Of a DNA stretch of 64,000 bases, positions 46,373-54,537 are shown one piece after another. The notes below the pieces were generated by a model, which was given only the letters and a program-made list of their open reading frames with translations, ran no database searches and was not told the DNA's origin. The stretch covers positions 1,736,001 through 1,800,000 of the forward strand of contig NZ_JAGING010000001.1 of assembly GCF_017875835.1 (NCBI RefSeq). Reading direction: 5' to 3'. Origin of the DNA: Psychrobacter sp. PL19. GTDB taxonomy: Bacteria; Pseudomonadota; Gammaproteobacteria; Pseudomonadales; Moraxellaceae. The first letter of the stretch is position 1, and every line of letters starts with the position of its first letter. Position numbers and translations under genes: made by a program.

Positions 46373-47302
46373 ATGCCTATCCCCTTTATTATAGGCGCAG
46401 GCGCACTGGCGGCCTCAGGTTTTGGATTGACAAAAGGCGCTAAAGGCGTATCAGACCTGTCTAATGCTAGCGGAATTATTGAAAGATCCCAAAGAGCATT
46501 GGACTTAAAACGTAAGGAATTAGTCAGCCTTAATATCGATGCTAACGATGAGCTTAGAAATTTAGGTCAGTTAAAAGTCGATATTTTCAACAACCAAATT
46601 AAGCATGTCATTGATACGATAAAAAAAGTGAAAAACGCTGGCGCAAATATTAAAAACTTTGATGAAACAATAACTGCTGAAGAAGTTAGAGAGATACAAA
46701 AGAAAGTAACGGCATCACTTAATCTTGAAAGTGGTCTTTTAAGCGGTGCGGCGGCTGGAGCACTTACAGGAGTAGGAGCATACGGATCAGTCGGCTTATT
46801 AGCTTCAGCATCAACAGGCACAGCAATCTCAACCTTATCAGGTGCAGCTGCCAAAAGTGCTACCTTAGCATGGCTTGGTGGTGGTTCTCTTGCTTCAGGA
46901 GGATTTGGGATGGCTGGGGGAACTATGGTGTTAGGTGGCATAGTCACCGGTCCTGCGTTGGCAATTACTGGATTGCATTTAGCTGGTAAAGGAGAAAAGG
47001 CCTTAACCCAAGCAAGAGAATGTGAGGCTAGAAGCGCAGTAAATATTTCTGCGATTGAGGTAATGGAGATAGAAGTAAAATCTATTATTACCAATGCATT
47101 AGAAGTCCAAATGGCGTTACTTAGGGGTGTACAAAGATTTGAAAAAATAAAAGTATATGATGACTCAGACTCACAAGCGTTCAAAACTATGCTTGTTATG
47201 GGTAAAGGGCTCAAGAATATATTGGATCAACCTATTTTAGACCCTAATAAACAACCGATAAAAAATATTCGTTATAAATGTGAAGGCTACCTCGAAATCT
47301 AA
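46373..47302 (+). CDS. Unrecognised protein: helical flanks around a glycine-rich hydrophobic core
   Basis: I do not recognise this 309-residue protein. Residues 1-22 are hydrophobic (PFIIGAGALAASGFGL). Residues 30-118 are helical and charged. Residues 121-205 form a long Gly/Ala-rich hydrophobic core with repeated GxxxG/GAxxG spacing (SGAAAGALTGVGAYGS, GGGSLASGGFGMAGGTMVLG). Residues 207-262 are helical again, followed by a short polar end. Helix - glycine-rich membrane hairpin - helix is an architecture used by helical pore-forming and membrane-remodelling proteins, which is only an analogy. A clear AGAAAGGA site precedes the ATG. The next gene begins 17 bases after its stop, so the two probably act together. 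Confidence 0.75.
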   Translation: MPIPFIIGAGALAASGFGLTKGAKGVSDLSNASGIIERSQRALDLKRKELVSLNIDANDELRNLGQLKVDIFNNQIKHVIDTIKKVKNAGANIKNFDETITAEEVREIQKKVTASLNLESGLLSGAAAGALTGVGAYGSVGLLASASTGTAISTLSGAAAKSATLAWLGGGSLASGGFGMAGGTMVLGGIVTGPALAITGLHLAGKGEKALTQARECEARSAVNISAIEVMEIEVKSIITNALEVQMALLRGVQRFEKIKVYDDSDSQAFKTMLVMGKGLKNILDQPILDPNKQPIKNIRYKCEGYLEI

Positions 47303-47319
47303 CTAGGAAGATTGACAAT

Positions 47320-47745
47320 ATGAAAGATGTTATTGTAGCGAACTCTAAAAAAGCGATAAAAACAGTTTCCTCTAAAAACCCTGTGTCTAGCGCAGCTCAG
47401 GGCTTTGAGATGTTAGTTAATGCTTACGCAGATTATAAAACCATTTGTCAGACTGAACATACTAAGCGTGAAGCAATTGCTGCTTGGAAAGAAGTACAAC
47501 TGACTAAAACCAACAATCAGAGAGAGTTCTTAGAGTCATATTTAAAAGAGCGCTTTGCAGAGCGCAGACACGTTATTGATGAAATGTTCGTTCGACTTGA
47601 TCAAGGTATTGAAAGTAACAATTCTGAATTAATAGCTATGGCGATGAGTACTATTGAAAATACGGTCAAGTCTTCACCTCTCCAAGAAGCGGCTCAAGTA
47701 CTTATGGCTATGAATGATCCAACAGTTGATAGGATTGAGTTTTAA
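47320..47745 (+). CDS. Small helical partner of the glycine-rich membrane protein
   Basis: A 141-residue soluble protein, mostly helical, that I cannot assign. It has a basic N-terminus (SKKAIKTVSSKNPVSSAAQ) and a charged central helix (REFLESYLKERFAERRHVID), and ends near NDPTVDRIEF. No signal peptide or membrane segment is evident. CTAGGAAG gives a good ribosome-binding site, and the gap to the upstream gene is 17 bases. A two-gene unit of membrane-active protein plus small soluble protein suggests effector and partner or antidote, which is an inference. The intergenic gap after it is 218 bases, so the unit probably ends here. Confidence 0.7.
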   Translation: MKDVIVANSKKAIKTVSSKNPVSSAAQGFEMLVNAYADYKTICQTEHTKREAIAAWKEVQLTKTNNQREFLESYLKERFAERRHVIDEMFVRLDQGIESNNSELIAMAMSTIENTVKSSPLQEAAQVLMAMNDPTVDRIEF

Positions 47746-47963
47746 TTGTCGTAGTTGATTTAAACACTACTTCGACAGTATTAACACATATAGAATTCAA
47801 ACTCTGTCATAAAAAAATAAATATACTAAAATTTAGCGGTCAGTTTAAATAATTTGGAGTAGCTAACCTGTTTATGGTTTATATGAGAAATGACTATTTT
47901 CTGCTGTTTTTAACCAAGCATAAAAAAGTTAGCGATCACTCCATTTTTCAAGGATAAAAAAAT

Positions 47964-48218
47964 ATGAGTAAGGGACGGAAGCACGACTGGTGTGATATAC
48001 GTGATTTAGCCAGTAATAACGGTTTGACCTTGCGTCATGTTGATAAGAAAGGTCCGAAACCACATAAGTTTGAGTTGGTAATAGCGCGAACACCTGTGGG
48101 CACTGACTATATGATCGGTGGTATGAGTGTGGAAGACATTGAGAATGATCTGCCTCTGAGTAACGGCAAAACTATTACTCAGAACATCATAGCTAATGCT
48201 GTTCGTTCTAAAAAATAA
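47964..48218 (+). CDS. Small hypothetical basic protein
   Basis: An 84-residue basic protein with no family I recognise. It reads MSKGRKHDWCDIRDLASNNG at the start and TITQNIIANAVRSKK at the end. CAAGGA lies upstream of the ATG. The composition (Lys/Arg-rich, one compact alpha/beta unit) would fit a small nucleic-acid-binding protein, but no motif proves it. It is separated by about 220 bases from the genes on both sides and is probably transcribed alone. Confidence 0.55.
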   Translation: MSKGRKHDWCDIRDLASNNGLTLRHVDKKGPKPHKFELVIARTPVGTDYMIGGMSVEDIENDLPLSNGKTITQNIIANAVRSKK

Positions 48219-48429
48219 GTATGATGGATATATTAGTTCAACTATAGAGATTCATATCTCTGTAGTTCAGTCGTTAAAAGATAGTCTATGAAAGTGTAGT
48301 GTAGCAATAAACTTACAATAATTACGGCACTCAAAACTTAAAGAAATTGTAATAATCTAGCACAAAATCTTTAAAATAACGTTTCTAAACTATAGTTTAA
48401 CTTTTAATAAACCAGAGTGGAATCAAGGA

Positions 48430-48756
48430 ATAAAAAACTTACTAATTTGTTTATCGTTATTCGCATTTTTAAATAGCTCCTATGCAGAAGAAAACATCAT
48501 TATAAGGAATGATGATAAATGTCGATCAGTGGCAGTCTTAGCTGAAGGTATAATGAGTGTTAGACAATCAGGTTATAGCATGGTCACTGCAATGAAAGAA
48601 GCTGATGAAAGTGATGATTGTAATAGAGAGTTTTATAAAGCAATAATCGTGACTGCTTATTCAGAGCCTAGTTATGCATTAGAAGAAGACCAAAATAACG
48701 CGATCATTGAATTTGGTGCCAAATACTATCTAAGTTGTTTAAGTGCTCTGAGTTAA
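48430..48756 (+). pseudogene. Small secreted protein lacking a good start codon
   Basis: From 48433 the frame reads KNLLICLSLFAFLNSSYA, a clear signal peptide with a cleavage site before EENIIIRNDDKCRSVAVLAE, and continues to a stop at 48756. No ATG, GTG or TTG stands before the signal peptide. The only candidate is ATA at 48430, directly abutting AAGGA, where spacing would be too short. The first usable codon is GTG at 48529, which would delete the signal. The start has probably been lost by a small deletion, or an unusual start is used. Three or four Cys residues in the mature part suggest disulfides. Family unknown. Confidence 0.5.
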
Positions 48757-48795
48757 ATGAAAATTATTACAAAATGTCTAAGGTAGAAAGTAGTG

Positions 48796-50154
48796 ATGAA
48801 TTGGGACGAATGGATAGCGGCAAATCGCAAGCAGATTGAACATATTGCAGGTTACGAAGAAAACTTTGTCAGAACCATTTTAGCTAAAATACCTGAGATA
48901 AGACCGGAAGACGTAACCGCTCAATTTCATTTTAACGACTCAAACGGCGGCAATAGATACATTGACTTTATGATTTCAAATAAGTCAAAAGGCTATCAAT
49001 TGCCTATTGAGTTAGACGGTTACTGGAAGGTAAATAACTATCGTGACTTTAACGACATGTTAGAAAGACAGAACGACTTAATGGCTATCTATGGTGTACT
49101 GCTTAGGTACACTAATAATAAAATGAATCACGAGCCAGACAAGGTCGTCATCGAGATTCGAAAAACCCTAGAGCTACAAAGTAAGAATCAGCTCAGTCAG
49201 AAAATGTTGCAAACACAAAGTCAGCAACGAGTTGATCAATACCAACAAGAGCTCAATCAGTTAAAGAATGAGCTTACTCAGCAGAAAGCCACCCATAACC
49301 AATCCTCTTCTACGATTACTGGTAGCGAAATTGCTAGCATCCAAGCAGCAATTGTAGAGCTACAAGCCAACATTAATCAAAATAACTCCGCTAAAGTACA
49401 AAACATTCCAAGTGAACCAATTATCGTAAGTAAACCTAAAGAGCCAGCTAAAACAAACATCACAGGCCATCAGATGCTCATAGCGGGTTCTGTTGGGTTA
49501 ATAATTGTGGCGTTAGGTGCCAATGCGTTCTTTAGTAAAAGCAATGATAATGTGCCAATAGCTTTAGTCGATGAGCCGTCGTCTTTAGTTTATGAGGCAG
49601 AAAATGAGCAAGGTAATAGCGATACTAGTTATTCAATCAATGATGATGCGCAAGCATCAACAAATTATGATGACGTTAATACAAGTGCGGCAGTCGTCGC
49701 GGCTCAGAGCAACGTTAATACACCGACGTTTGAAGACACTCCTGTTGAACCTGTACTCCAAAATATTCCGTCGCCCCCTGTTGCTGTAATTAAAAGAGAA
49801 GCTGAGAAAGTTGATGTCTATCAACCCCCTTCTAATCAGGCGCAGAATAATCAAAGCTACGAAGCAGCGGTCTCTAACACAGTACCCGCTGCACAAGCCT
49901 ATAAGCATATTGGTGATTACCGTGTCGTATGTGGTTACGTTGCTCAGGTAACGGGTTTTAGCAAAGGCAAGTATCTAAATCTTGGTACATCATACCCCAA
50001 TCAAGATGCCACCATAGTGGTATGGAATTCTGATATGAGTAACTTTGATAATGTAGATAAATATGAAGGTAGGGAGATATGCGTCCAGGGTACTGTCAGC
50101 TCTTATAAAGGCACACCGCAGATTAAGCTGTCTTCCATGAATCAGTTGCAGTAG
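48796..50154 (+). CDS. Transmembrane protein joining a cytosolic N-terminal domain to a periplasmic OB-fold-like domain
   Basis: A 452-residue protein of unknown function. Residues 1-120 are a cytosolic alpha/beta domain with RYIDFMI and PIELDGYWK, loosely like a PD-(D/E)XK nuclease (Asp57, Glu72) though the Lys is not obvious. Residues 140-200 form a Gln/Asn-rich coiled coil, and 227-246 a membrane helix (MLIAGSVGLIIVALGANAFF). Residues 255-365 are a disordered acidic Pro/Gln linker. Residues 373-452 are a compact domain, VVCGYVAQVTGFSKGKYLNL onward, with two Cys. That last domain is clearly related to the mature protein at 50530. I prefer the ATG at 48796 over the adjacent GTG. A gene for a coiled-coil membrane protein starts 5 bases after its stop. 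Confidence 0.7.
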   Translation: MNWDEWIAANRKQIEHIAGYEENFVRTILAKIPEIRPEDVTAQFHFNDSNGGNRYIDFMISNKSKGYQLPIELDGYWKVNNYRDFNDMLERQNDLMAIYGVLLRYTNNKMNHEPDKVVIEIRKTLELQSKNQLSQKMLQTQSQQRVDQYQQELNQLKNELTQQKATHNQSSSTITGSEIASIQAAIVELQANINQNNSAKVQNIPSEPIIVSKPKEPAKTNITGHQMLIAGSVGLIIVALGANAFFSKSNDNVPIALVDEPSSLVYEAENEQGNSDTSYSINDDAQASTNYDDVNTSAAVVAAQSNVNTPTFEDTPVEPVLQNIPSPPVAVIKREAEKVDVYQPPSNQAQNNQSYEAAVSNTVPAAQAYKHIGDYRVVCGYVAQVTGFSKGKYLNLGTSYPNQDATIVVWNSDMSNFDNVDKYEGREICVQGTVSSYKGTPQIKLSSMNQLQ

Positions 50155-50158
50155 AGGT

Positions 50159-50512
50159 ATGTGGAACTTTTTGATAGGTATACTCATTTTCTTTTTTTTG
50201 CTGATACTGCCCGCTTTGTCTTCAATGTATGATCAAGAATACAGTGAACAAGGAAAGAGGCAGAAAGAGCGAGAGAGAGAAAATGATAAAGCTGATGCTG
50301 CGTTAGCTGCCAAAAATTTACTGAATGAAGCAGAAGAGCGGAGACTTGTAACTGAGAGAGTGAGGCTTGCTGACGAGGCGAGAAAAATTGAAGCAAGAGA
50401 AAAAGCAAGCCAAAATCACATGACAGTGAGCCAGCTTGTTATCGGATTTTCTATATTCATAGCTATTGCTATAGCCATTATCCTATTTTTTAAAAGTATC
50501 AGTTCCAGCTAA
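50159..50512 (+). CDS. Small membrane protein with coiled-coil centre
   Basis: A 117-residue protein with a hydrophobic N-terminal segment (FLIGILIFFFLLILPALSS), a charged central coiled coil of about 60 residues rich in Glu, Arg and Ala (RQKERERENDKADAALAAKN), and a second membrane segment near the C-terminus (LVIGFSIFIAIAIAIILFF). Both ends would insert in the membrane with the coil on one side. AGAGGT lies inside the end of the preceding gene, so translation is coupled to it. It probably assembles with the larger membrane protein before it through coiled coils. I know no family for it. Confidence 0.65.
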   Translation: MWNFLIGILIFFFLLILPALSSMYDQEYSEQGKRQKERERENDKADAALAAKNLLNEAEERRLVTERVRLADEARKIEAREKASQNHMTVSQLVIGFSIFIAIAIAIILFFKSISSS

Positions 50513-50529
50513 TTATTATTGAGGTCATT

Positions 50530-50901
50530 ATGTTTAAAAAACTTACCGTCGTTATAAGTGCTGTGCTGTTTAGTGCTACATTGTCACATGCCGCTGAGCC
50601 CAAGATCGAAGCTTTCAAGGCTCCGTTTAATGTTGGGAAAACAGTCATGGCGTGTGGCACCTTAGCTGAGACTAAGCATTTCTCTAACAGGCATTACCTC
50701 AACTTAGATAAGAAATATCCTAACCAATCGCTAACAGTGCTCGTGTGGAATAAGGATTATCGCTGGTTTGAAGAGCGTTTTGGTAAGATAGATGGGTATG
50801 TCGGTAGACGTTTTTGTGCCAGAGGTAAGATTGAGGAATATAAAAATAACATGCAGATGCAGGTAACTAACCCACAGTTTTTGAGATTAATGGATAAGTA
50901 G
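50530..50901 (+). CDS. Secreted OB-fold-like protein, paralogue of the preceding protein's C-terminal domain
   Basis: A 123-residue protein with a signal peptide (KKLTVVISAVLFSATLSHAA) and a mature domain. The mature part MACGTLAETKHFSNRHYLNL, KYPNQSLTVLVWNKD and CARGKIEEYKNNMQ aligns block by block with residues 377-445 of the protein at 48796, including both Cys. This short barrel-like pattern resembles bacterial OB-fold domains that bind nucleic acid, which is my inference. It follows the coiled-coil gene by 17 bases, so three genes form one operon with one membrane-anchored and one free periplasmic copy of the same domain. Confidence 0.72.
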   Translation: MFKKLTVVISAVLFSATLSHAAEPKIEAFKAPFNVGKTVMACGTLAETKHFSNRHYLNLDKKYPNQSLTVLVWNKDYRWFEERFGKIDGYVGRRFCARGKIEEYKNNMQMQVTNPQFLRLMDK

Positions 50902-51016
50902 GATATTCGATCAAAATCAGTCAGTGCCTACTTCTCTCTAGTCGCTACTTCAGAAGCAGATAGGCAAATGTCGAATGATAAATGATGATTGGTTTAATCG
51001 GTTAGGATGACACATA

Positions 51017-51430
51017 ATGCAAATTCATATTACTAGATGGTTAATTGGCTTAGTAGCTATAGCATTAGTTGCATGCACGCCAGCGGCACAAGATGATGAT
51101 TTGTATGGCTCAGGTTTTGTTGAAGTAAACGAAACAACATGGTTAGAAAAACAGACCAAACCCTACCCATTTACCGTGCCAAGTGGTGAGATCTCATGTG
51201 GCTCTCATCCAAGCTTTGGTCGTGAAGTCTATTTTGAACCAGAAGGCTTTACCGATGAGTCTTACATTGGCACGCCACTCAATAAAGCAGCTGCCGAATC
51301 CCTTGAGCAAGCAGATATGATCCCAAACGTGCCTTACAGTATCAAGCGAGGTGCTGATCTAAGTGAGGCTAGAGAGATTGGTCTGAGGGTGTGTGGTGAG
51401 CAGCAGGATATGCTGAAGTCTAATAGTTAG
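51017..51430 (+). CDS. Lipoprotein, DUF2511/YebY-like
   Basis: A 137-residue lipoprotein. The lipobox LVAC follows a hydrophobic stretch, so it is anchored by its Cys in the periplasm. The mature part has FTVPSGEISCGSHPSFGREV and IGTPLNKAAAESL, which recall the DUF2511/YebY group with a Cys pair. Function is unknown. TTAGGATG precedes the ATG. It lies at the end of the OB-fold gene set after 115 bases and next to the decayed alpA copy. Confidence 0.6.
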   Translation: MQIHITRWLIGLVAIALVACTPAAQDDDLYGSGFVEVNETTWLEKQTKPYPFTVPSGEISCGSHPSFGREVYFEPEGFTDESYIGTPLNKAAAESLEQADMIPNVPYSIKRGADLSEAREIGLRVCGEQQDMLKSNS

Positions 51431-51500
51431 TTTGAACGATTGAGAGTAGTGAGCCTGGCGATCGTTAATGTATTGTTTCTCACAGGAAAAAATCAATTAT

Positions 51501-51669
51501 ATGAGTATTAAAGATGTTTAGTAGCTACACTACTCTTAGTCGTTCTATCATCTATAAAACGGTCTAAATAAGCTCTTATCGCTAAGAACTAACGTTTCCC
51601 AAAAAGGTACAATTAACACAGGTTAGGGTAGTGTGGGTAGCGAGTGAGATTGCTGAGCGTTCAATATAA
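51501..51669 (+). pseudogene. Decayed second alpA copy
   Basis: Nucleotide similarity to 34494-34660 is plain: ATGAGTATTAAAGATGT, CTTAGTCGTTCTA, and GTGTGGGTAGCGAGTGAGAT occur in the same order. The reading frame is destroyed by stops straight after SIKDV and by indels. With the intact alpA at 34431 it brackets about 17 kb of accessory DNA. Confidence 0.75.
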
Positions 51670-51675
51670 CGTATT

Positions 51676-51709
51676 AAAAAACCTTTTAATTCAATTAAAA
51701 GGTTTTTTT
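51676..51709. terminator. Bidirectional terminator at the end of the accessory block
   Basis: AAAAACCTTTTAATT / AATTAAAAGGTTTTT around a single-base loop, with A- and T-tracts on either side. It can serve the leftward puuE gene and rightward transcription. Confidence 0.8.
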
Positions 51710-51781
51710 AGAAATGTTTCTATATATGCATTTCTAATTATAAGTATACCTAAGTCTTAAAAATATAAGGCTTAAGGTATT

Positions 51782-52765
51782 TTAATTATTAGGACGGTCT
51801 TTTGGAGATGTAGGCCGTGGTACTTGTTCCATAAATTTTTTGGCAATATCATCTCTATGCATAAAAACGACACCCTCTTTAGACTGTGCGTATCGAATAA
51901 ACTCTGCTAGCCCATGTGCACGTGCTGGGTTCCCAGTAATACGCGGATGTATACCAATAGACATCATACGACCACAATCGTCACCATCTTCTAATAATTG
52001 ATCCAACATACGTGATGCTGTTTCAACAAAATCTGAGGGTGCTCCAAAGCCTGTACCTATGATATATCGACAGTCGTTACTGACTAACGAATAAGGTATT
52101 ACCAAATGTGACTTTCCATCCACAAAAGTCCAAAATGGTAGATCATCACCATAGTAATCTGAATCATAAACAAAGCGTCCATCCTCAACGAGAAGTTCGC
52201 GCGTGTTTACTGACATTTCACGGCAATACCATCCTATTGGCTGTCGACCAAGCGTCTCTTGAAAAGAGTCCATAGCTAAATTTATAAGATCCTTTTCTTC
52301 TTCACGTGAATATTCATAATGATCAATCCAGCGATAACCATGACCAACGATCTCATCTCCACGGTCATTCATTTTTTTAGCAACATCAGGATTACGCTCT
52401 AGTGCTACAGCGGCTGCGAAAAAGGTTGCTGGAATTTTATAACGATCAAATATCCTAAATAAGCGCCAAACACCTGCACGAGAGCCATACTCATACATAG
52501 ACTCCTTGGCAAGATCACGCTGATCATCGACATCAAATGGCAACTCATGCATACCATCATTCATACCATCGCCCATAGCAAAGGTTTTCTCTGACCCTTC
52601 TTCGTAGTTGACGACAATGTTGATGGCGACTTTAGCATCATTATTCCATCGTATTTTTGGAGGATGTTCTCCGTATCCTTCTATCTCACGATCAGGACCA
52701 CTTATATTTGGTAAGTCGTTATTACGATACCAATGATTTTTTGTAATCTGTTCTTTTTCAGACAT
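51782..52765 (-). CDS. puuE: Polysaccharide-deacetylase-fold hydrolase, PuuE (allantoinase)-like
   Basis: A 327-residue member of the NodB-type deacetylase fold. It resembles PuuE, the allantoinase that opens the hydantoin ring of allantoin, and related hydrolases of cyclic amides. Family features are WNNDAKVAINIVVNYEEGSE near residue 40, SRAGVWRLFRIFDRYKIPAT, the His-rich segment GHGYRWIDHYEYSREEE and GWYCREMSVNTRELL, and SIGIHPRITGNPARAHGLAE near the end. CGGAG precedes the ATG. It is divergent from an NCS1 permease of the purine/pyrimidine/hydantoin type, which supports a cyclic ureide or related substrate. Exact substrate is not proven; no allantoate genes follow. Confidence 0.82.
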   Translation of the reverse strand: MSEKEQITKNHWYRNNDLPNISGPDREIEGYGEHPPKIRWNNDAKVAINIVVNYEEGSEKTFAMGDGMNDGMHELPFDVDDQRDLAKESMYEYGSRAGVWRLFRIFDRYKIPATFFAAAVALERNPDVAKKMNDRGDEIVGHGYRWIDHYEYSREEEKDLINLAMDSFQETLGRQPIGWYCREMSVNTRELLVEDGRFVYDSDYYGDDLPFWTFVDGKSHLVIPYSLVSNDCRYIIGTGFGAPSDFVETASRMLDQLLEDGDDCGRMMSIGIHPRITGNPARAHGLAEFIRYAQSKEGVVFMHRDDIAKKFMEQVPRPTSPKDRPNN

Positions 52766-52928
52766 ATTAACTCCGTTTAATAAACTCGATAAAAAAACCT
52801 ATATGTCCCATTCTACATACCCTGTCTTAAAGAAACAAATGAATAAATCCTTACCTTTACCTTTCTATCTTGTAAAGGTATATTAATTATGTGTTTAATA
52901 TTTAAAAAGTTCAACGGAGGAACTACGT
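52766..52928. promoter_or_regulatory. Divergent promoter region of puuE and the NCS1 permease
   Basis: A 163-base gap that must drive both genes. A TTCTATCTTGTAAAGGTATA stretch and AT-rich -10-like hexamers are visible, but no clear regulator site or regulator gene is present beside them. Confidence 0.35.
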
Positions 52929-54341
52929 ATGTCTGATCACCTACATATAGCTCAGACGGATGAGCAAGACGATCATGAAGAATATATGCTTACACCTGTG
53001 CCAGCCAGTCAAAGGCGTTCATGGTGGGCAATGTTTGCGATTTGGGTAGGTTTTGGTTATGTACCCACTGGACTTATTATTGGAGGATTATTAGCGGGTC
53101 AAGACGGTAATCCCGGAATGTCTTTCACTGATGCTCTGATCGCTATATCAGTTGGAGAAGGTGTCCTACTAGTACTTACATTTTTGCTTGGTTTTGCGGC
53201 TATGAAGACGGGACTTAATCTTTCCCTCATATCTCGTATTTCTTATGGTAAAAAAGGTATGATCCTGCCCATGCTGATCATGGCTTTTTTAACTTTAGGT
53301 TGGTTTGCTTCAATTGTAGGTATGGTAGGTGATATCTTTAACGTAGCACTAGGAGACGTGACAGGAATAACTGTTATCAATGGCCTTAGTCTAGAATATA
53401 TTCTAATTTGTTTAATATGGGGAGCTATTTTTACATATTCTGCATGGAAAGGTATTGCTGCAATTGAAAAAATTTCAACTTACGCGGCACCATTTGTTTT
53501 GATTATTGCTGTAGTCGCTTCGTATATAATGGTCAAACAGTTTGGTGGGTTCGATAAAGTTATGGTTGAGGCGTCAACTCGAGAAGGGTTATCACGAGGT
53601 ACTGCAATTACTGTAATGATTGGCGCTTGGATTGCTGGCGTTATTATGGGTGTTGATATCTTTCGTTATGCTAAACGCACATCACATGTCTTAATTGGTG
53701 CAATGGCCTGCTTTATATTAACCAATCCTCTTCTGAATGTTGTCGGTTATTTAGGCGCTATAACAACTGGAGATGCGAACTTCATAACGTGGATGGTTCA
53801 GAATGGGCTCATCTTAACGGTAATGGGTGTTTCATTATGGGTTGTAGCTCTTTGGACGACTAATATGTCTGAGCTTTACTGTAATGCTTTATATATAGGC
53901 CCTTCAGCTGAGTCCATGGGCATTAGGTTACCACGTGGTAAAATCGTTATTACAATGGGAGTTATTGGTAGCATATTAGGGGCATTAGGTTTTTATAGTT
54001 ATTTTTTCAGTGACTTTATTACAATTTTAGGGGCGGCATTTGTTCCTTTGGCAGGACCAATTCTAGCAGATTTCTATATCATTCGACGTTCTGAGTATGC
54101 GACGGCAAATCCAAATGACATGCCGCCAGTTAGATGGCCTGCCATAATTTCATTCATAGTTGGAGCGATTATGGGAGTTTTATTTCAATATAAAATATCT
54201 ATACCACTTGATTTCCCAGCAGGATTAGCCGCATTAATAATTACCTTTGTTTTACATATTGTTTTGTCAATGCTCATGTCTTCTCGTGCTGAACAAAAGC
54301 AAGTTATAAGTCCTGGTTTTTCATCTCCTATTTCAAGTTAA
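52929..54341 (+). CDS. NCS1-family cytosine/purine/hydantoin permease
   Basis: A 470-residue membrane transporter with about twelve hydrophobic segments of the nucleobase-cation-symport-1 family (CodB, hydantoin and allantoin permeases). The N-terminus VPASQRRSWWAMFAIWVGFG, the third segment AMKTGLNLSLISRISYGKKG and FKNPAAYADF-like IADFYIIRR near residue 375 are typical. The ribosome-binding site CAACGGAGG is ideal. Paired head-to-head with the PuuE-like hydrolase, it most likely imports that enzyme's cyclic amide substrate. Which nucleobase or hydantoin is carried cannot be told from sequence. Confidence 0.9.
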   Translation: MSDHLHIAQTDEQDDHEEYMLTPVPASQRRSWWAMFAIWVGFGYVPTGLIIGGLLAGQDGNPGMSFTDALIAISVGEGVLLVLTFLLGFAAMKTGLNLSLISRISYGKKGMILPMLIMAFLTLGWFASIVGMVGDIFNVALGDVTGITVINGLSLEYILICLIWGAIFTYSAWKGIAAIEKISTYAAPFVLIIAVVASYIMVKQFGGFDKVMVEASTREGLSRGTAITVMIGAWIAGVIMGVDIFRYAKRTSHVLIGAMACFILTNPLLNVVGYLGAITTGDANFITWMVQNGLILTVMGVSLWVVALWTTNMSELYCNALYIGPSAESMGIRLPRGKIVITMGVIGSILGALGFYSYFFSDFITILGAAFVPLAGPILADFYIIRRSEYATANPNDMPPVRWPAIISFIVGAIMGVLFQYKISIPLDFPAGLAALIITFVLHIVLSMLMSSRAEQKQVISPGFSSPISS

Positions 54342-54435
54342 TTTAGCGAATGAAAAGTATTAAATAAGGTTTTTGAAATATTTTACATGAATGTTAAAGT
54401 TAGCAAAATTAAATATAATGTTTCTTTTATTTTAA

Positions 54436-54465
54436 AGAACACTCTGCTATTAGCTAGAGGGTTCT
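54436..54465 (-). terminator. Hairpin after the truncated partner gene
   Basis: Leftward AGAACCCTCT / AGAGTGTTCT stem (one mismatch), directly downstream of the 18-codon stub. The T-rich tail is weak. Confidence 0.5.
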
Positions 54466-54469
54466 TGTC

Positions 54470-54526
54470 TTACTGTGAAGTATCTAAGGTTTTGTTGACT
54501 GACCTAGTAGGTTTACGCTTTGCCAT
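54470..54526 (-). pseudogene. 18-codon stub: probable truncated partner (RloB-like?) of the AAA ATPase
   Basis: An ATG at 54526 with a perfect AAGGAG site lies 11 bases after the ATPase stop and encodes MAKRKPTRSVNKTLDTSQ, then a stop. The Lys/Arg-rich start resembles the first residues of RloB-type proteins, which usually follow RloA-type ATPases. The body of the gene is missing. Deletion at the junction with the permease cassette is the simplest explanation. A genuine short peptide is possible. Confidence 0.4.
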
Positions 54527-54537
54527 AATCTAGCTCC

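Noticed and set aside
46567..47214. A 215-codon minus-strand frame opposite the glycine-rich protein
   Set aside because: The rich Ala/Pro/Ser composition mirrors the Gly/Ala codons of the plus-strand gene, which has a good start and lies in an operon.
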